The notes under the pieces were generated by a model. The model had not been told where the DNA came from. It worked only from the letters and a program-made list of their open reading frames with translations, and ran no database searches. This document shows positions 17,401 to 26,143 of a stretch of DNA of 41,240 nt, in pieces. A program made the position numbers and the translations under genes. Position 1 is the first letter of the stretch. Each line of letters starts with the position of its first letter. Source of the DNA: CBDHHC01 sp050633205 (lineage in GTDB: Bacteria > Pseudomonadota > Alphaproteobacteria > Rhizobiales > CBDHHC01); NCBI GenBank assembly GCA_050633205.1, contig JBOEGA010000200.1, forward strand, positions 1 through 41,240, in the 5' to 3' direction.

Positions 17401-17421
17401 TAATACTATAGGATAGTATTA
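17401..17421. promoter_or_regulatory. Perfect palindrome between hdaA and the leucine operon
   Basis: Arms TAATACTAT and ATAGTATTA (9 bp, exact) surround a 3-base centre. It lies 17 bases past the hdaA stop and 96 bases upstream of the liuA ATG. It could be an operator for the leucine operon or a weak AT-rich terminator for hdaA; there is no T run on the minus strand. It does not look like the LiuR boxes I know. Confidence 0.4.
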
Positions 17422-17438
17422 ACAGATTCTTCCCGCCA

Positions 17439-18113
17439 TTAATTCATGACCTCGCCCACCAGTTGCCTTGTTACTTTCCGGCCAGACGCGAGTGCGGCCT
17501 TATCAACCTTCTCTACAAGCTTCTGGGCAGCAGACATGGACCGCTCCATTCTGAGAGAAATATATTTGATGACATTGGGCGGAACAATAAGCTGACGGTC
17601 GGAAAACAGTTTTACCAGAACTGTGTTCAGCAGAAGCTCGTCCGGAGCTTCAATTTCAACTACAGGGGATGCGCGTAATCGTGATCTCAGATCGGGAAGT
17701 TCAATCTCCCATGTTCCGGGACGTTCACGACCAGTCATCAGAACATTAAAGCTTCGCTCTTTTGCCAGATTTAAAAGGTGAAACAAGGCGTTCTGATTAA
17801 AAGGACCTGCATCTATATCCTCGATAATAACTGCAGGAGCCTGTGCAAGATTATCGACCATATCACTGGTAAGTTCTGCGGCTGACAGCATTGCCGCGCC
17901 TGTTTTCATCTGCCAGACATAGGCCAGATGAGTTTTACCACATCCCTGAGGGCCAACAATCAGTAATGACGGATGGTGCCAGTCAGGCCAGATATCAATT
18001 ACTTTTACAGCACTTTCATTACAGTCACTGACAAGAAAATCTTCTTCATCCATAGCTGCACGATGTGGCAGGTCAAAAACGAGCTGCTGCGGCCCCTCAT
18101 CAAAGGCTACCAT
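17439..18113 (-). CDS. hdaA: DnaA-related replication regulator HdaA
   Basis: A 224-residue AAA+ protein matching the DnaA ATPase core without the DNA-binding domain IV. The N-terminal QQLVFDLPHR is a sliding-clamp-binding peptide of the QL(V)FDL type. Walker A is GPQGCGKT (54-61) and Walker B is VIIEDID. Proteins of this build (Hda/HdaA) join the beta clamp and promote hydrolysis of DnaA-ATP to limit initiation. The ATG shares one base with the permease stop (TAATG), so the two are co-translated. The DUF2066 - permease - hdaA order next to purMN is common in alphaproteobacteria. Confidence 0.87.
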   Translation of the reverse strand: MVAFDEGPQQLVFDLPHRAAMDEEDFLVSDCNESAVKVIDIWPDWHHPSLLIVGPQGCGKTHLAYVWQMKTGAAMLSAAELTSDMVDNLAQAPAVIIEDIDAGPFNQNALFHLLNLAKERSFNVLMTGRERPGTWEIELPDLRSRLRASPVVEIEAPDELLLNTVLVKLFSDRQLIVPPNVIKYISLRMERSMSAAQKLVEKVDKAALASGRKVTRQLVGEVMN

Positions 18114-19198
18114 TAATTAGCGTCTCCCTGCCCTTTGTAGAATTCACTCTCATGATATTTTTCAAATGCAAACCGTATCAGAACCCCAATCGCTGCTGCA
18201 ACAGGAACTGCAATCATTAACCCGACAAAACCAAGTAAATAGCCAAACACAAATAGCGAAAAAATCAACCATACTGGATGAAGCTTAACGTTATCTCCCA
18301 CAATTTTTGGGGTCAGCACATATCCTTCGATAAGCTGTCCGGAGAAGAATATGGAGATAACCAGCAGAACAGGCATCCAGTCAGGCAGAAACTGCGCCAG
18401 AGCAACGCCAGTTGCCAGAAGAAAGCCTGTTAGAGAACCCACAAAAGGAATAAAGCTGATTAATCCGGCGATCACCCCTATCAAAACACCAAATTTCAGT
18501 CCTACAAGACTTAACCCGATAATAAAATAAATACCAAGCAAAAGGAGGATTGTTACCTGACCACGGACGAAACCGGCCATGACAACATCCATTTCACGTG
18601 CAAGCCTGCGTATGGTATCTGCATAATCTCTTGGTAAATTACTATCAACAAACCCAAGAATTTTGTTCCAGTCCATCAACATATAAAATGTCACAACCGG
18701 AGTTATGAGAATAAGGGAGAGAATATTGATTACAGCCAGACTGCCACTTGCGAGAGACAGTGCAGTTTTTGGAACCAGACTGGTCGCTTCTTTTGTCAGA
18801 TCCCTAATGACTGCATCAAGGCGTTCCGGGGCAATAAGCTGTATGTCTCCGAACCATTGAGATTTCCACTCCGGTATATTCTCCTTCATCATTTTTATGT
18901 TTTCGGGAAGACTGCGAACAAAATGATGAGCTTCCGAATAGAGAACGGGAATAAGAACAAATGATATCAGCACCAGCACAATGCCAAAACACCCGGTTAT
19001 AAACACTGTTGCCCAGAAGCGGGAAAAGCCGTTTCTCTCCAGCCTGTCAACAACAGGATCAAGGAAATAAGCTATAGCAAGCCCCATAACGAAGGGAAGA
19101 AGAATCCCTCTTAATAACCAGACCAGAAACAGGGCGATAACACCAACAATCAACCAGAAGAAAAGTTGCCTTCTAAGAGAAGCTCTTTGAACAGACAT
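18113..19198 (-). CDS. AI-2E/PerM-family transporter
   Basis: A 361-residue integral membrane protein with about eight hydrophobic helices: paired N-terminal helices (17-55, containing LPFVMGLAIAYFLDPVVDRLE), one near 65-85, a long soluble insert (about 90-150), and a C-terminal bundle with LISFIPFVGSLTG and GYVLTPKIVGDNVKLHPVWLIFSLF. These last two stretches are the family's hallmark (UPF0118). Members export varied small solutes or ions; the substrate here is unknown. It follows the DUF2066 gene by 36 bases and overlaps hdaA. Confidence 0.9.
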   Translation of the reverse strand: MSVQRASLRRQLFFWLIVGVIALFLVWLLRGILLPFVMGLAIAYFLDPVVDRLERNGFSRFWATVFITGCFGIVLVLISFVLIPVLYSEAHHFVRSLPENIKMMKENIPEWKSQWFGDIQLIAPERLDAVIRDLTKEATSLVPKTALSLASGSLAVINILSLILITPVVTFYMLMDWNKILGFVDSNLPRDYADTIRRLAREMDVVMAGFVRGQVTILLLLGIYFIIGLSLVGLKFGVLIGVIAGLISFIPFVGSLTGFLLATGVALAQFLPDWMPVLLVISIFFSGQLIEGYVLTPKIVGDNVKLHPVWLIFSLFVFGYLLGFVGLMIAVPVAAAIGVLIRFAFEKYHESEFYKGQGDAN

Positions 19199-19234
19199 AT
19201 TTGCCCCCTGTTAAGTTATCCGGGCTGATTTTTA

Positions 19235-20380
19235 CTATTGCTGCTGGTCTGCTCCAGGTTCCCTTAATATCCAGGCACCATTTTCATTTTGCAGCACCAG
19301 TTGATATCTGCCAAGTTTCTGACTGAGACGCTCAGCTCCCCCAGGATAACTTAATGAAAGCTCGGCACCTCTAGCAGAAAGCGATCCGACCTCAAGTCCA
19401 TCAACCCCCGGAACATCTGATATCTTCTGACGGATCTGCTGCCATTCCTTGAACCCTGAGAAGATCACTGTAACAAGAACACTTTCAGGAGCACTTGCTA
19501 CTTCATCACCACCAAGCTCCTCGGACCGGATAATTTTCCAGCGGCCTTCCAGGACCTGTAAAGAATAATGAGCGGCTTTATCTGAATCCCACCTGCCCCG
19601 AGTGCTGTTGAATTTATATTCACGATCCAGGAATATTGGGCCAGCCCCATCAGAACCAACTAGGCTGACTTTCATTTTTCCGGGCTTCTTCGATGGGTAG
19701 GCAATAGCCATAAGGAAATTCTCTGCTTTATAGGTTCCCTTATACTCATCGCTGATCTGTCTGAATATATTACGATTGCCATCCAGAACTGCCTGTACAT
19801 TTTCTGCAGAAGCCACTGCCTTCAGGTGTCCTAACTGTACCGGTGTCAGAATATGTATCAGATCCTGTCCACTCCAGGCATTTCTCCAGTCACGTTTAAG
19901 ATTGGTTGCCTTACGGGACACGTCCTCGGTCAGGTAAACTGGCAGAACAATAATTTTTCTGGACTGCTCTTCCAGGAATGGAATGGAATAGCTGCGCAAC
20001 AGTTTTCGCACAGAGTCTGCCCGAAAATTAAAGTCCAGAGAAGCAATATAGCGAACCCGGGAGTTTTTGGAATCTCTGACGGTCAGACTGTCCAGCAGAC
20101 TTTCTATTGTTTTTGGATCAACCTTTGGCAGTCTGGAATATGCGCTGTAACTCGTAATACGGCGTAGCAGGTAATAAAATGCCTCAACTCTTCCAGTCGC
20201 AATCGCCTTCGCCTTCGCACGAACAGCATTTTTAGCTGTGGCTTCTACCCTGAATTTTGCAACGGTATAGACGTTATCATTCTTCGAATAGGCATTTGAG
20301 CACAAGCAAAGAAAGAAGAACAAAGCAATGCAATACTGTAGTTTTTTTACAAAGTTTAGGACACGCAATGTTATGGTCAT
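19235..20380 (-). CDS. Exported DUF2066 protein
   Basis: A 381-residue protein. Residues 1-33 form a signal peptide (hydrophobic IALFFFLCLCSNAYS). The mature part starts YTVAKFRVEATAKNAVRAKAKAIATGRVEAFYYLLRRIT, the conserved DUF2066 opening, followed by VRYIASLDFNFRADSVRKLLR and FLEEQSRKIIVLPVY. The molecular function is not established. The gene is consistently linked to the permease and hdaA in related bacteria, but no mechanism is known to me. It is the first gene of its operon and diverges from purM. Confidence 0.82.
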   Translation of the reverse strand: MTITLRVLNFVKKLQYCIALFFFLCLCSNAYSKNDNVYTVAKFRVEATAKNAVRAKAKAIATGRVEAFYYLLRRITSYSAYSRLPKVDPKTIESLLDSLTVRDSKNSRVRYIASLDFNFRADSVRKLLRSYSIPFLEEQSRKIIVLPVYLTEDVSRKATNLKRDWRNAWSGQDLIHILTPVQLGHLKAVASAENVQAVLDGNRNIFRQISDEYKGTYKAENFLMAIAYPSKKPGKMKVSLVGSDGAGPIFLDREYKFNSTRGRWDSDKAAHYSLQVLEGRWKIIRSEELGGDEVASAPESVLVTVIFSGFKEWQQIRQKISDVPGVDGLEVGSLSARGAELSLSYPGGAERLSQKLGRYQLVLQNENGAWILREPGADQQQ

Positions 20381-20541
20381 ATGAAAGAGCCCCGGTATGA
20401 ATCACTGCCTGATGTTAAAAATAGCAAACATATGTAACTCATGCCGCAGCCAGTTGCAATTCGATTGGGTGTAAAACCTGTTTTCAATTAAGGATTTACA
20501 GCAAAAAGAGTGAAACGCTATAGAAAACACACATAAAGGCC

Positions 20542-20571
20542 TTGACGTGATCAGAATAAAGTTCCTAGAAA
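20542..20571 (+). promoter_or_regulatory. Probable purM promoter
   Basis: A -35 of TTGACG (20542-20547) and a -10 of TAGAAA (20566-20571) are separated by 18 bases, about 65 bases before the purM start. The -35 matches 5 of 6 consensus bases and the -10 matches 4 of 6. The rest of the 20381-20634 divergent spacer shows nothing else I can support, and no PurR-like operator was recognised. Confidence 0.4.
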
Positions 20572-20634
20572 ATTATACTAAAGGCTGGTTCTCTTCATTT
20601 ATAGAGTTAGATCTTTACCGCCAGAAAAGTGTCT

Positions 20635-21711
20635 ATGGAAAACAATAATTCAAAAAATGGCCTGACTTATGCCGAAGCCGGCGTAGATATCGAAGCAGGC
20701 AACAAACTTGTTGATCTTATCAAACCCCTGTCAAAAGCGACGGCAAGGCCTGGCGCTGACAGTGAACTGGGAGGATTTGGTGGGCTTTTTGACCTGAAAG
20801 CCGCAGGTTTCAAGGATCCTGTACTTGTTGCAGCCAACGATGGTGTTGGTACTAAAATCAAGATCGCTATCGACACCAATATACATGACACCATCGGCAT
20901 AGATCTTGTCGCCATGTGTGTTAATGACCTTATCGTTCAGGGCGCTGAACCTTTGTTTTTCCTCGACTATTTTGCCAGCAGCAAACTGGAAATCAATGTC
21001 GCAACCCAGGTCGTTGCTGGAATAGCTGAAGGGTGTAAGCTTGCTGGCGCCGCACTTATTGGTGGTGAAACTGCCGAAATGCCGGGTCTTTATGCACCCA
21101 ATGATTATGATCTCGCAGGCTTTTCCGTCGGAGCAGCCGAACGTGGAGAACTGCTACCCCATATGAACAACCTCAAACCGGGTGATGCTGTTATCGCTCT
21201 TGGCTCTGACGGTATTCATTCCAACGGTTATTCTCTTGTAAGAAAGCTGGTTGAGAAAGAAGGGCTGGCATGGGAAGCTCAGGCTCCATTTGCACCAGAT
21301 CAAACACTTGGCAGAGCACTGCTTACTCCTACACGCATTTATGTAAAATCTATTCTGGCAGCCATCAGAGAAAACTGCGGAATTAATGCAATCGCCCATA
21401 TCACTGGCGGCGGATTGACCGAAAACATTCCGCGGGTTCTACCTGACCATCTGTCAGCAAAAATTGATTTATCCGCAATAACACTCCCCGCTGTATTTCA
21501 ATGGCTTCAGAAAAGCGGAAACATCTCCGAAGAAGAAATGCTGCGTACATTTAACTGCGGATGCGGGATGGTCGTTGTTGTCCCTGCTGACAAAACAGAT
21601 CAGACTATTGATATTCTTTCTCAAAATGGCGAAAAAGCTTACAGAGTTGGTGAGCTTACCGAACGCTCCGGTAACCCGGCAGTAACATATACCGGCGAAC
21701 TGAACGCATAG
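20635..21711 (+). CDS. purM: Phosphoribosylformylglycinamidine cyclo-ligase (AIR synthetase)
   Basis: A 358-residue enzyme of the PurM/ThiL fold that closes FGAM to aminoimidazole ribonucleotide with ATP in de novo purine synthesis. Signature stretches are NGLTYAEAGVDIEAGN at the start, AANDGVGTKIKIA, DLVAMCVNDLIVQGAEPLFFLDYFA, GGETAEMPG and HITGGGLTENIPRVLP. ATG 20635 is preferred over the in-frame GTG two codons earlier; neither has a strong ribosome-binding site. It is followed after 15 bases by purN, as is usual. Confidence 0.96.
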   Translation: MENNNSKNGLTYAEAGVDIEAGNKLVDLIKPLSKATARPGADSELGGFGGLFDLKAAGFKDPVLVAANDGVGTKIKIAIDTNIHDTIGIDLVAMCVNDLIVQGAEPLFFLDYFASSKLEINVATQVVAGIAEGCKLAGAALIGGETAEMPGLYAPNDYDLAGFSVGAAERGELLPHMNNLKPGDAVIALGSDGIHSNGYSLVRKLVEKEGLAWEAQAPFAPDQTLGRALLTPTRIYVKSILAAIRENCGINAIAHITGGGLTENIPRVLPDHLSAKIDLSAITLPAVFQWLQKSGNISEEEMLRTFNCGCGMVVVVPADKTDQTIDILSQNGEKAYRVGELTERSGNPAVTYTGELNA

Positions 21712-21726
21712 AATTACAGGCAATAA

Positions 21727-22416
21727 ATGACCAAGAAAAAACGAATAGGCATTCTTATTTCAGGGCGTGGCAGCAATATGGCGGCTCTGATAGAGGCCTG
21801 TAATGCACCGGATTTTCCTGCGGAAATTTCTCTTGTGGTGTCCAATCGCCCTAAAGCTATAGGGTTACAGACCGCCAAGGATGCAGGAATACAATCACTG
21901 GCTATTGATCACAAGGCATTCAAGACACGCGAAGCCTTTGATGAAGTGCTGGACGAGACTTTCACCGAAGCTGGTGTCGATCTGATCTGTTCCGCAGGCT
22001 TTTTACGAATTCTGACTGCTGATTTTGTAGAAAAATGGAAAGATAAGCAGCTTAACATTCACCCTTCCCTGCTCCCTTCCTTTAAGGGCCTGAATATACA
22101 CCAGCGGGTTCTGGATGCAGGTGTTACAGTGACTGGCTGTACTGTACATTTTATGAGAACAGAGATGGATTCTGGACCAATCATTGCCCAGGCCGCAGTT
22201 CCTGTATACCCTAAAGACACGCCTGAAAGTCTTGGAGAACGGGTTCTAAAGGCTGAACACAAACTCTACCCCCATGCTTTAAGAATGGTAGCCGCTGAAG
22301 AGGTGAGAGTAGTGAATGATCGCGTTGTAAGAAGTTTTAATCACGAAACAGCATCCAATGAAACCCGGCAGCTGTTCTCACCAAACCTTCGGGATTATAA
22401 AGAATTTCAAACTTGA
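21727..22416 (+). CDS. purN: Phosphoribosylglycinamide formyltransferase
   Basis: A 229-residue enzyme that transfers a formyl group from 10-formyl-tetrahydrofolate to GAR. GRGSNMAAL (phosphate-binding loop), NIHPSLLPSFKGLNIHQ (catalytic Asn/His region) and GCTVHFMRTEMDSGPIIAQ (catalytic Asp) are all present. ACAGG lies before the ATG. It is co-transcribed with purM. The C-terminal tail after EVRVVNDRVV is slightly longer than in E. coli PurN, as is common in alphaproteobacteria. Confidence 0.96.
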   Translation: MTKKKRIGILISGRGSNMAALIEACNAPDFPAEISLVVSNRPKAIGLQTAKDAGIQSLAIDHKAFKTREAFDEVLDETFTEAGVDLICSAGFLRILTADFVEKWKDKQLNIHPSLLPSFKGLNIHQRVLDAGVTVTGCTVHFMRTEMDSGPIIAQAAVPVYPKDTPESLGERVLKAEHKLYPHALRMVAAEEVRVVNDRVVRSFNHETASNETRQLFSPNLRDYKEFQT

Positions 22417-22699
22417 TATACTATCTGCAGCAATGCTATACGTTGCAATTCTGAGACAGTTTGACACGAATACAACAACTTAACTTTGTCGTAGTTTTCA
22501 TCGTCTTGTAGGTGATAAAGCGTAATACGAAAACGTCCTGTTAACCTTCGCTTCAATTAAAAGTTGTATATGGTGCCTCAGGCTAATATCTATCGTTCAT
22601 TCATGGTTAAGAATATTCATTAACTGTGCTTTTTTATCACTTTCTCACTGTGCAGCGCAGTAGTATCACAAAAAACAAGGTTTAAATGGGGGTCAACAC
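22417..22699. other. 283-base spacer upstream of the P450 with promoter-like and operator-like elements
   Basis: A perfect -35 hexamer TTGACA at 22461-22466 has no good -10 at 16-18 bases (nearest is TTTGTC or TAACTT). An imperfect 19-base palindrome lies at 22606-22624: arms GTTAA and TTAAC around a self-complementary GAATATTC plus one extra A, about 76 bases before the P450 ATG. Together they suggest an activator-dependent or repressed promoter. No coding sequence was seen. Confidence 0.4.
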
Positions 22700-24055
22700 A
22701 TGACCATCGCAGAAACGAAGTCACATTCTTTGGGCGAAGCTGAGAGCATCTGGTTCAAGCTTACTCCGCTATTAAAAGATCCTGACAATCCAATGCAGAT
22801 GCTTTTGCGCATGAGCGAGAAGTATGGCGGTGTTATACCTATAAACCTGAAAAACCAGCGACTTGTGTTTCTCAGTGATGTAAATCATTTCAGGCATGTT
22901 CTGGTTAAAAATTCAGGCAATTATGAGAAGTATTTTGATGGTCTGATCCCTATTTTCGGGAAAAGCATGATCACCATTGATGGTGCTTTGTGGCAAAAGG
23001 TTCGCAAACCTCAGCATGGCGCTTTTCATCCGAAAAAGTTTGAAGAATATTTCCCTTACCTGCTTGATGCGATTGGCTCAAAAGAAAACCGCTGGAATAC
23101 GCTGGCTGAAAGTGGCGAAGTTGTCGAAATGGTTGAAGAAACCTGGACACTTGCCTGTGAGATGGTCTGTAAAGCGCTGTTTGATCGTGAAATGCCTTTT
23201 AACCCGCACCATATTTTTGGAGCTGTTAAGGCCTATACCAATGTCATGAACCACAAATCCATTCGCCTGAAGAAAACTGCTGGCGAACTGGTTGAGGTTG
23301 CTGACGAGGATGCCGGCAAAGCAATGGAAACATGGGGCTCAGTTCCCGACATGGTTCTTAATGCGGATTCTATTGCCAACCGCGAAACCACTCTTCTGAC
23401 CATGCTTGAAAATGCTGAAGCTAACCCGGATCTTCCGGAGTTCGATCATCAGCAGGTTGTTGACGAGATGAAGCAATATCTGTGGGCCGGGACCGAAACA
23501 ACGGCCCTTACGCTGGCATGGTGCCTGTATCTTTTGTCAACCCACCCTGAAATCAAGGAGAAGGTTCGTCAGGAAGCCATAGCTGTTTGTGGTGAAGATG
23601 CTGATCCGACCTGGGAAAACATCAATGATATGGTGTATACACGCCAGGTAATTCAGGAAACAATGAGATTGTATCCTCCTGTCTGGGCACTTATTAGAAC
23701 CGCTGCAGAAGATGATGAAATTGATGGTGTGCAGATCAGGGCAGGAGACAATATTGTTCTTTGCTCATACGCAGTTCATCACAGTTCAAAGTTCTGGGAT
23801 GAGCCTGAGAAGTTTGATCCGGACCGCTTCTCAAAAGAAAACCTGAAAGACCATACAAAATTTGCATATGTTCCATTCGGAGCAGGCAAGCGGGTTTGTA
23901 TTGGCGGCGCGCTATCCCAGATTGAAAACATGATGGCGCTTGCACAGCTGGTCCGCAAGTTTGACGCTGAATATGTAGGTGAAGTTCCTGCCAAAATCAG
24001 CCCGACAGTAACGCTTACCCCTAAAGGGCTGAATTTCCGAATTCACAAGCGCTAA
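22700..24055 (+). CDS. Cytochrome P450
   Basis: A 451-residue soluble P450 with no membrane anchor. The I-helix oxygen-activation motif is WAGTETTALTLAW, the K-helix ExxR motif is ETMRL, and the heme loop is FGAGKRVCIGG with the thiolate ligand C400. AYVPFG and DPDRF precede it as expected. It is a heme mono-oxygenase, and the sequence does not show the substrate. No ferredoxin or ferredoxin reductase is adjacent, so electrons must come from partners elsewhere. GGGGGTC precedes the ATG. Its stop overlaps the thiL stop on the other strand by 4 bases. It interrupts what is otherwise a housekeeping region, which may indicate acquisition. Confidence 0.94.
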   Translation: MTIAETKSHSLGEAESIWFKLTPLLKDPDNPMQMLLRMSEKYGGVIPINLKNQRLVFLSDVNHFRHVLVKNSGNYEKYFDGLIPIFGKSMITIDGALWQKVRKPQHGAFHPKKFEEYFPYLLDAIGSKENRWNTLAESGEVVEMVEETWTLACEMVCKALFDREMPFNPHHIFGAVKAYTNVMNHKSIRLKKTAGELVEVADEDAGKAMETWGSVPDMVLNADSIANRETTLLTMLENAEANPDLPEFDHQQVVDEMKQYLWAGTETTALTLAWCLYLLSTHPEIKEKVRQEAIAVCGEDADPTWENINDMVYTRQVIQETMRLYPPVWALIRTAAEDDEIDGVQIRAGDNIVLCSYAVHHSSKFWDEPEKFDPDRFSKENLKDHTKFAYVPFGAGKRVCIGGALSQIENMMALAQLVRKFDAEYVGEVPAKISPTVTLTPKGLNFRIHKR

Positions 24056-25059
24056 CAGAAATGATCATAACCGCCAGAGGTTATGATCAGCTTTTCTCCA
24101 TGTTTATCCAGAACATCAAGACTTGCCGTGTCACTGGTTTCACCAATCTTTGTAACAGCAACCCCCTGTTCTGATGCTGCTTCCTCGAACTCTAAGCGTA
24201 CTTTGGAAGGAACTGTAACAAGGAGTTCATAGTCATCTCCTCCTGTAATCAGTTTCTCAATTCCAGCGCTATCATGTTGTATATATTTCTTCGCTACAGG
24301 AGAAAGAGGAACCAGGTTTGTATAGATTGAACCACCAAGCTTTGAAGCTTTACATAACTTCTGTAAATCAGTTAACAGGCCATCGGATATGTCCATTGAT
24401 GCACTGGCATAATCTCGAATAACAGAAGCCAGTTTATTGCGCGGTTGAGGATGCAGATAACGGTCTTTAATCCAGTCTGTTTCTCCGGCAGAAAACAACT
24501 GAAAAGCTTCCCTGTTTATAAAGGTTTGCAAACCAAGCCAGGAATCTCCAATAGTTCCGGTTACATATACCTGATCACCAGATTTTGCACCACTGCGCAA
24601 AGCCATTTGTCCGACAGGAACCTGACCGATAATCGTAATTGTAATTGTCAATGGCCCCGGAGTAGATACTGTATCCCCTCCAATAAGGTGAATATTGTAT
24701 TCACTTTGCAATCCGGATAATCCTTTAGCGAACTCCTGTAGCCATATATTGGATTTAGTTGCCGGCAAGGCAATTGAAAGCAGATAAACTTTTGGTACCG
24801 CCCCCTTCGCTGCAATATCAGAAAGGTTCACAGACAGTGCTTTAATTGCAATAGAAGCAGCAGGATTATCATCAAGGAAATGTACACCGGATACAATTGT
24901 GTCTTTGGTTACAACCAGATCAAAACCCGGCTCAGATGTGTAGCTGGCACAATCATCAAGCAGGTTGAATGCACCGGAATAATTTTTTGACAAAGGCGAA
25001 AAAATTTGGGCAATAAGTTCAAACTCACCTGACTTCTCTGAGTTATCACCATTGCCCAT
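24052..25059 (-). CDS. thiL: Thiamine-monophosphate kinase
   Basis: A 335-residue PurM-fold kinase converting thiamine phosphate to the pyrophosphate cofactor. DDCASYTSEPGFDLVVTKDTIVSGVHF, ALSVNLSDIAAKGAVPKVYLLSIALP, LIGGDTVSTPGPLTITITIIG and SMDISDGLLTDL followed by GGDDYELLVTVP are the family's conserved blocks in order. Family members usually have DDAA near the start where this has DDCA. It is the last gene of the nrdR-rib-nusB-thiL run, 34 bases after nusB, and converges with and overlaps the P450 gene. Confidence 0.95.
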   Translation of the reverse strand: MGNGDNSEKSGEFELIAQIFSPLSKNYSGAFNLLDDCASYTSEPGFDLVVTKDTIVSGVHFLDDNPAASIAIKALSVNLSDIAAKGAVPKVYLLSIALPATKSNIWLQEFAKGLSGLQSEYNIHLIGGDTVSTPGPLTITITIIGQVPVGQMALRSGAKSGDQVYVTGTIGDSWLGLQTFINREAFQLFSAGETDWIKDRYLHPQPRNKLASVIRDYASASMDISDGLLTDLQKLCKASKLGGSIYTNLVPLSPVAKKYIQHDSAGIEKLITGGDDYELLVTVPSKVRLEFEEAASEQGVAVTKIGETSDTASLDVLDKHGEKLIITSGGYDHFC

Positions 25060-25093
25060 TATAAATTCTTCTCTGTCAGATTAGAGCCTGCAA

Positions 25094-25591
25094 TCAGGCC
25101 TCTCTGGGTCTGCTCATTTCTTCTGCCCGTTTGTTTTTGGCAATATGATCAAGAACGCCATTTACAACACGGGTTTCGCTTTTTTCAAAGAATGCATGAG
25201 CAATATCCATATACTCATTAATAACAACTCTGGCAGGAACATCTTCCCTGTAAATCAGTTCATAAACTGCTGAACGCAGAATCGCACGCAAAGTGCTGTC
25301 GATTCTTGACAGTCGCCACCCTGACGCCAGTTGTTCATTTATAAGAGGGTCAATATCACGCTGCTCCCTCACAACTCCAGTTAACAGGTTCTGGAAAAAT
25401 ACAGCATCAGGACGCTGTAACTGATCATCACCAAGATCATCACTCAAACGATTGAGAGAAAACTCGGCAATAACATTTTTGATGTCTGTTTGTGCAACAT
25501 CCATCTGGTATAGCGCCTGAACGGCAGCCAGCCTTGCAGCGCTTCTTGGAGCTGCTCTTGATATGACATCCTGTTTGGCTTCACTACTCAC
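25094..25591 (-). CDS. nusB: Transcription antitermination factor NusB
   Basis: A 165-residue all-helical protein. The N-terminal RSAARLAAVQALYQMDVA and C-terminal SRIDSTLRAILRSAVYELIYREDVPARVVINEYMDIAHAFFEKSETRVVNGVLDHIAK are the standard NusB blocks. With NusE it binds boxA in ribosomal RNA leaders. Linkage between ribH and thiL is typical of proteobacteria. Confidence 0.96.
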   Translation of the reverse strand: MSSEAKQDVISRAAPRSAARLAAVQALYQMDVAQTDIKNVIAEFSLNRLSDDLGDDQLQRPDAVFFQNLLTGVVREQRDIDPLINEQLASGWRLSRIDSTLRAILRSAVYELIYREDVPARVVINEYMDIAHAFFEKSETRVVNGVLDHIAKNKRAEEMSRPREA

Positions 25592-25660
25592 AGAACAACT
25601 CCAACGCTACTGTCACTTTTAAATGCAGTAATCTTATTATCTCTTTTTTTAATGTTATTT

Positions 25661-26134
25661 CTAAGACAGGTCATCAAAACCATTCTTCAAGGCAATCAAT
25701 GACAGACAGGCATCAACTGCCCCGCCACCCTTATTACCTTTACCTTTATCCGACCGAACCAGTGCCTGTTCGCGGTTTTCGACTGTTAGAATACCGTTAC
25801 CCAATGGCAAATGCCATGATGTGGCAACAGTCATAAGACTTCTAGCAGATTCGTTTGCAACAGTATCATAATGAGTTGTTTCGCCGCGAATTACACACCC
25901 CAGAGCCACGCATCCGTTATAGCGGCCGCTATCTGCATCATCGGGGATCAACTGTGCTTCTGCTGCCAGCGATAACGCAATGGGAATTTCCAAAGCTCCT
26001 GGCACAGAAATAATTTCGTAGTCAGCGCCAACTTCCTTTAACCGGGCAATAGCTCCTTCTCTTAAATTATCTGCAATATCTTCGTAATAATTCGACTCTA
26101 TAATCAATATATTCAAATCAGAAGTTTCATTCAT
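25661..26134 (-). CDS. ribH: 6,7-dimethyl-8-ribityllumazine synthase
   Basis: A 157-residue lumazine synthase that condenses 5-amino-6-ribitylaminouracil with 3,4-dihydroxy-2-butanone 4-phosphate. SVPGALEIPIAL binds substrate, GCVIRGETTHYD carries the catalytic histidine, and PLGNGILTVENREQAL follows. A short insert (LIPDDADSGRYNG, about 62-75) precedes the active-site strand. It starts 9 bases after the ribBA stop. Confidence 0.96.
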   Translation of the reverse strand: MNETSDLNILIIESNYYEDIADNLREGAIARLKEVGADYEIISVPGALEIPIALSLAAEAQLIPDDADSGRYNGCVALGCVIRGETTHYDTVANESARSLMTVATSWHLPLGNGILTVENREQALVRSDKGKGNKGGGAVDACLSLIALKNGFDDLS

Positions 26135-26143
26135 AACTGAACC

